A DNA stretch of 59,668 nt, from the NCBI RefSeq assembly GCF_000333015.1, contig NZ_BANT01000013.1:1-59668 (forward strand). The letters are read 5' to 3'. Made by a program: the position numbers and the translations under genes. The DNA is from Gordonia hirsuta DSM 44140 = NBRC 16056. GTDB lineage: Bacteria > Actinomycetota > Actinomycetes > Mycobacteriales > Mycobacteriaceae. A model generated the notes under the pieces. That model saw nothing but the letters and a program-made list of their open reading frames with translations. It ran no database searches and was not told the DNA's origin. This document shows positions 56,670 through 59,668 of the stretch, in pieces; position 1 is the stretch's first letter; every line of letters starts with the position of its first letter.

Positions 56670-57977
56670 ATGCCGGAGAAGGATGACCTGGCCAGTCTGG
56701 TCGGCCTGAGCAGCGTCAAAGCCGGACACTATGCGCAGTACCGCGGCTCGGAGACCCGCCTGAGCAGGGTGATGACCGCGCTGGAGGGAATCTCCAGTGC
56801 CCTGGTCCAGACCGACCGGGGCCCCGAACATCTCGTGGTCGCGGTGCTCGAGGCGATCCGCGAGCATCTGGACGCCGATTGGGTGGTGTTCGCGCTCGCC
56901 GACGGCCAGCTCGATCGGGCGGGACCCCGGCATCTGATCGCCGCTCGGGACGATGGGATCCTGGCCTTCGAAGGGGCCGGAGTAGCCCACCGGCCGACCG
57001 CCCTGCCGGTCGAGGTGCTCAATCGACTCATCGACATTCTGCGCGGGGAGGCGACGGTGCTGGCGGCGCCCATCGTCGAAATCCATCACCTGCATGTCCC
57101 GATCGAATACGCCGGCCGGCTGGTCGGGGGACTGTCGGCCTGGACACCCGAGCATCGGCAGGTCGACCGGTCCGACCGGATGATCCTGGAGATTCTGGCC
57201 CGCCAGGCGGCGGTCGCTCTGGTCAATGCGGATCTATTCGTCGAGACCAGCAGCCGCGCCGCCGAGCTGGCCGAACGCAATGCCGAATTCGAACGCACCC
57301 AGCGGCAACTCTCGGCGGTGCAGCGGACCGCGCTGCTCAACGCCGAACGCGCCAGGATCGCCCGGGAACTGCACGACTCGGTCGGTCAATCGGTCCTGTC
57401 GGCCGGCTTGCAGATCGAGCTGTGCCGGGGGCGGGTGCCCGAGGACGTCACGGAACATCTCGACAAGGCACTGGTGTTGTCTCGGGCGGCGGTGACTCAG
57501 CTGCGCGGGGCGATCTACACCCTCAATGACCACGGCGGTCCGTCGGAGAGCCTGGCAGAAGACCTGGAACGACTGTGCGAACTGCATCTGCCGCCGACCG
57601 CGAAAGCGTCGGTGGCCGTGCGCGGCAGGTACCGCGAGCTCGACAGCGAGACCCAGCATGCTCTGCTGCGGATAGCCGGGGAATCGCTGTTCAATGCTGC
57701 TGCACATGCGCAACCGGCACAGGTCATGGTCACGATGACCTACCGTGACAGCCGGGTGGTTCTGGCGGTCGACGACGACGGTGTGGGGGACCCGGCAGGG
57801 CTTCGCGCACGGCTGCGCACCGTCACCAGCGGAGACCGCACCGGTCGTGGCCGGGGGTTGAAGAATATGTCGTTCCGGGCCGAAGAGCTCGGTGGTGTCC
57901 TGCGGATCCGTCGTTCCCGTCTGGGCGGGGTGCGGATCGTGGCTGAACTCCCGATCGATGAAGGCGAGCGACCATGA
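56670..57977 (+). CDS. GAF-domain sensor histidine kinase (MnoS-like)
   Basis: A 435-residue cytosolic kinase with no TM segment. A GAF-like domain (about 50-185) is followed by a linking helix, then HisKA_3 with RARIARELHDSVGQSVLSAG (phospho-His H235) and a HATPase_c domain (ESLFNAAAHAQPAQ as N box; VDDDGVGDP; GRGLKNMSFRAEELGG). This is the NarX/LiaS class, which pairs with LuxR-type regulators. It overlaps the regulator gene by ATGA. A similar kinase-regulator pair named MnoSR controls alcohol/1,3-propanediol use in M. smegmatis. ATG 56670 directly follows the dehydrogenase. Confidence 0.9.
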   Translation: MPEKDDLASLVGLSSVKAGHYAQYRGSETRLSRVMTALEGISSALVQTDRGPEHLVVAVLEAIREHLDADWVVFALADGQLDRAGPRHLIAARDDGILAFEGAGVAHRPTALPVEVLNRLIDILRGEATVLAAPIVEIHHLHVPIEYAGRLVGGLSAWTPEHRQVDRSDRMILEILARQAAVALVNADLFVETSSRAAELAERNAEFERTQRQLSAVQRTALLNAERARIARELHDSVGQSVLSAGLQIELCRGRVPEDVTEHLDKALVLSRAAVTQLRGAIYTLNDHGGPSESLAEDLERLCELHLPPTAKASVAVRGRYRELDSETQHALLRIAGESLFNAAAHAQPAQVMVTMTYRDSRVVLAVDDDGVGDPAGLRARLRTVTSGDRTGRGRGLKNMSFRAEELGGVLRIRRSRLGGVRIVAELPIDEGERP

Positions 57978-58633
57978 CCGGTGAACACCACGACCGCGAT
58001 CGGATCCGGACGGTCCTGGTCGACGACCATGCGCTGCTGCGGGAGGGACTGCGGGCGCTGCTGGAGCGCCAGGACGGTATCGCGGTGGTCGGCGAGGCCG
58101 GCACCTACGAGGCCGCGTTGGCCGAGGTCGCCCACACGCGCCCGGATGTGGTGGTGGTCGACCTGAAGCTCTCGGTCGGCACCGATTACGCGGGCATGCG
58201 GTTGATCGAGGAACTGCGCCGGTCGGTCCCGACGTGTGCGGTGCTGGTGCTGACCACCTTCCTCGACGACGACCTGGTGGTCCGGGCCGTTCGTGCCGGA
58301 GCCCGGGGCTATGTGGTCAAGGACGTCGACACCACCGAGCTGGTCCGTGCTATCCGCGCGCTCGCCGCTGGTGGCAGCGCCTTTGATCCACGCAGCTCGA
58401 CGATCGTGATGAAAGCGATGGCGGGGGAGCGCACGACCAGCGATGAACTGACCGATCGGGAACGGGAGATCATCCAGCTGCTCGCGCACGGGATGTCCAA
58501 TGGACAGATCGGCGCGCGCCTCTACATCGCCGAGTCGACGGTGAAGTTCCACATCCGGAACCTGATCCGCAAGCTCGGCGTCACCAAACGCACCGATGCG
58601 GTGTACGTCGCCACCAAACGCGGCCTCATCTGA
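57974..58633 (+). CDS. LuxR/NarL-family response regulator (MnoR-like)
   Basis: A 219-residue regulator. Receiver: acidic pair VDDHALLREG, phospho-Asp D63 in VVVVDLKLS, and VVKDVDTTE with the conserved Lys. The output is a LuxR helix-turn-helix (about 155-215; LTDREREIIQLLAHGMSN, then STVKFHIRNLIRKLGV). It is coupled to the kinase by a 4-base overlap. The best candidate targets are the inverted repeats upstream of mno. Confidence 0.92.
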   Translation: MTGEHHDRDRIRTVLVDDHALLREGLRALLERQDGIAVVGEAGTYEAALAEVAHTRPDVVVVDLKLSVGTDYAGMRLIEELRRSVPTCAVLVLTTFLDDDLVVRAVRAGARGYVVKDVDTTELVRAIRALAAGGSAFDPRSSTIVMKAMAGERTTSDELTDREREIIQLLAHGMSNGQIGARLYIAESTVKFHIRNLIRKLGVTKRTDAVYVATKRGLI

Positions 58634-58658
58634 CGGCCCTGTACCCCGAGGCACGGCC

Positions 58659-59495
58659 TCACCGGCGGTCGAGGATCAGCCAGCCACCGTGGTGTTCGGA
58701 GATCGCCGCCCGCCATCCCGGATACTTCTTCGCCCAGGACAGAAGATCCGATTCGGTCAAGGCCTGCACGTGACCGAATGCAGCGTCCGGTTCGTCTTCG
58801 TAGGGCACCGCCACCACGACCCGCCGCCGGGCCACCCGCGCGGCCTCGACCAGGGACCGTTGCGCCGAATCGCTCGACAGATGTTCGAGCAGGTGAATCA
58901 ACGTGACGGTGTCGAAGGAGTCGTCACCGAACGGCAGTGCCCGCGCATCACCGGGTACTGCCTGCAGCGCAATGCCCAGGCCCGCACTTGCTTGCCCGAG
59001 CAGGTCGATCGCACCCGGGCACACATCCACGGCCGTGACTGCGTGGCCGTCGACTGCCAGCTGCAGGGCTAGCAGCCCGAAGCAACTGCCCACCTCCAGG
59101 ACCGACGAGCCGGCGATCACCTCGCGCGCCCGGCGATGGATGGGGCTGAACGCTGATTCGGCATTGTGCAGGGCGGCCAGCGAATTCCGGTAGAAGGCGG
59201 CCCAGCCGTCTTCCGGCGAGGAACCGCAGCTTCGGACGATCTGGACGAACGCGTCCTCGAACTCCGCCTGACCTTGCAGCACGCCCGCTTCCCGCAGGCA
59301 GCCGAGCCCGTCGACGAGGCGATGGTCGGCGACCGTCGCCGCCGTCAGCGGGTGGGCGATGTACACGTTCCGACCGTCGCGGTGGCCGGTGAAGACGTGC
59401 TGATCAGTCCAGGCGGGAGATCCGAGCGAGCCTGTCAGCCGGCGTCGAACACGAATCGTCGCGGTCGGGGCGACGCTGGTCAGGGAGGACGTCAT
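58659..59495 (-). CDS. mftM: SAM methyltransferase, mycofactocin oligosaccharide methyltransferase (MftM-like)
   Basis: A 278-residue class I methyltransferase. The N-terminal part (TDQHVFTGHRDGRNVYIAHP) is specific to this group. The SAM core is SSVLEVGSCFGLLALQL, with TAVDVCPGAIDLL and SFDTVTLIHLLEHLS. In M. smegmatis the enzyme that methylates the mycofactocin sugar chain (MSMEG_6237, from memory) lies in the same mno/MnoSR locus, and layout and size agree here. It converges on the response regulator. No ribosome site; a -10 element sits exactly for a leaderless start. Confidence 0.8.
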   Translation of the reverse strand: MTSSLTSVAPTATIRVRRRLTGSLGSPAWTDQHVFTGHRDGRNVYIAHPLTAATVADHRLVDGLGCLREAGVLQGQAEFEDAFVQIVRSCGSSPEDGWAAFYRNSLAALHNAESAFSPIHRRAREVIAGSSVLEVGSCFGLLALQLAVDGHAVTAVDVCPGAIDLLGQASAGLGIALQAVPGDARALPFGDDSFDTVTLIHLLEHLSSDSAQRSLVEAARVARRRVVVAVPYEDEPDAAFGHVQALTESDLLSWAKKYPGWRAAISEHHGGWLILDRR

Positions 59496-59501
59496 ACAGC
59501 G

Positions 59502-59507
59502 ACGCTA
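59502..59507 (-). promoter_or_regulatory. -10 element for a leaderless mftM mRNA
   Basis: On the minus strand TAGCGT occupies -12 to -7 from ATG 59495, fitting TANNNT with transcription starting at the A of the ATG. Confidence 0.5.
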
Positions 59508-59668
59508 TGGCCACCTGCGCCGGGCCGGAACTACCCGATAAGGCCCGATGACCTGCCCGAACGGATAGGAAATCCGCCGGCAGCCGCAGCAACTGCTGTC
59601 CCCATCAGCACGGCGTTGACGAGATCGCACCTCCGTCGAGCTTGCACACCGGAAGCGGCCAGAAAATC
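59508..59668. other. Right end of window, no gene seen
   Basis: About 160 bases upstream of mftM. I see no frame with a start, ribosome site and family resemblance on either strand, and no tRNA or strong hairpin. Confidence 0.4.

Overview
The window is a piece of a high-GC actinobacterial chromosome. Its gene order follows the Mycobacterium tuberculosis Rv1248c-Rv1315 backbone as I remember it: kgd, an Rv1249c-like gene, an MFS pump, the Rv1277/Rv1278 nuclease pair, argS-lysA-hom-thrC-thrB-rho-rpmE-prfA-prmC-sua5-wecA, the ATP synthase operon, a DUF2550 gene, a PduO adenosyltransferase and murA. MurA carries Asp instead of Cys at position 117, as in mycobacteria, but AtpF and AtpH are separate proteins, unlike the b-delta fusion of Mycobacterium. 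This points to Mycobacteriales outside Mycobacterium (Gordonia- or Williamsia-like). The genus is an inference.

Layout. 1-6.8 kb: 5' end of kgd, a fused ABC exporter coupled to an Rv1249c-like gene, and a divergent MFS pump. 6.8-10.9 kb: an SbcD/SbcC-like nuclease operon, tRNA-Arg(CCG) and a strong hairpin. 11-24 kb: an accessory, stress-oriented region that breaks the backbone. It holds two paralogous PAS-ANTAR regulators, a TetR/MMPL efflux pair with a double operator, a stress-type SDR, a SigB/SigF-type sigma factor with an N-terminal CxxCxxC, a haem-oxygenase-like diiron enzyme, and a head-to-tail set of KGG peptide, metallothionein-like protein, membrane protein, HemK2-like methyltransferase and CDGSH protein. 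Three promoters of the SigF type (GTTT-N15/16-GGGTA) stand in front of the SDR, the diiron enzyme and the KGG set, so this looks like a compact sigma-controlled stress and iron-sulfur/redox module.

24-41 kb: argS and the lysine/threonine genes with overlapping stops and starts, rho, two alkylation-repair genes (ogt, tag) fused by a 4-base overlap, a CysJ-like reductase, rpmE, then prfA-prmC-sua5-glyA-like-wecA. 41-49 kb: atpI-B-E-F-H-A-G-D-C, closed by a textbook terminator. 49-51 kb: a frameshifted DUF2550 gene, pduO and murA.

51.4-59.5 kb: an alcohol-oxidation cluster. An NDMA-dependent methanol/alcohol dehydrogenase (mno) is followed by a MoxR AAA ATPase, a CoxE-type VWA protein, a second iron-type alcohol dehydrogenase, a GAF histidine kinase and a LuxR response regulator. 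A convergent methyltransferase matches MftM of mycofactocin metabolism. Together they suggest mycofactocin-dependent alcohol oxidation under a dedicated two-component system, with a MoxR/VWA pair that may mature the dehydrogenase.
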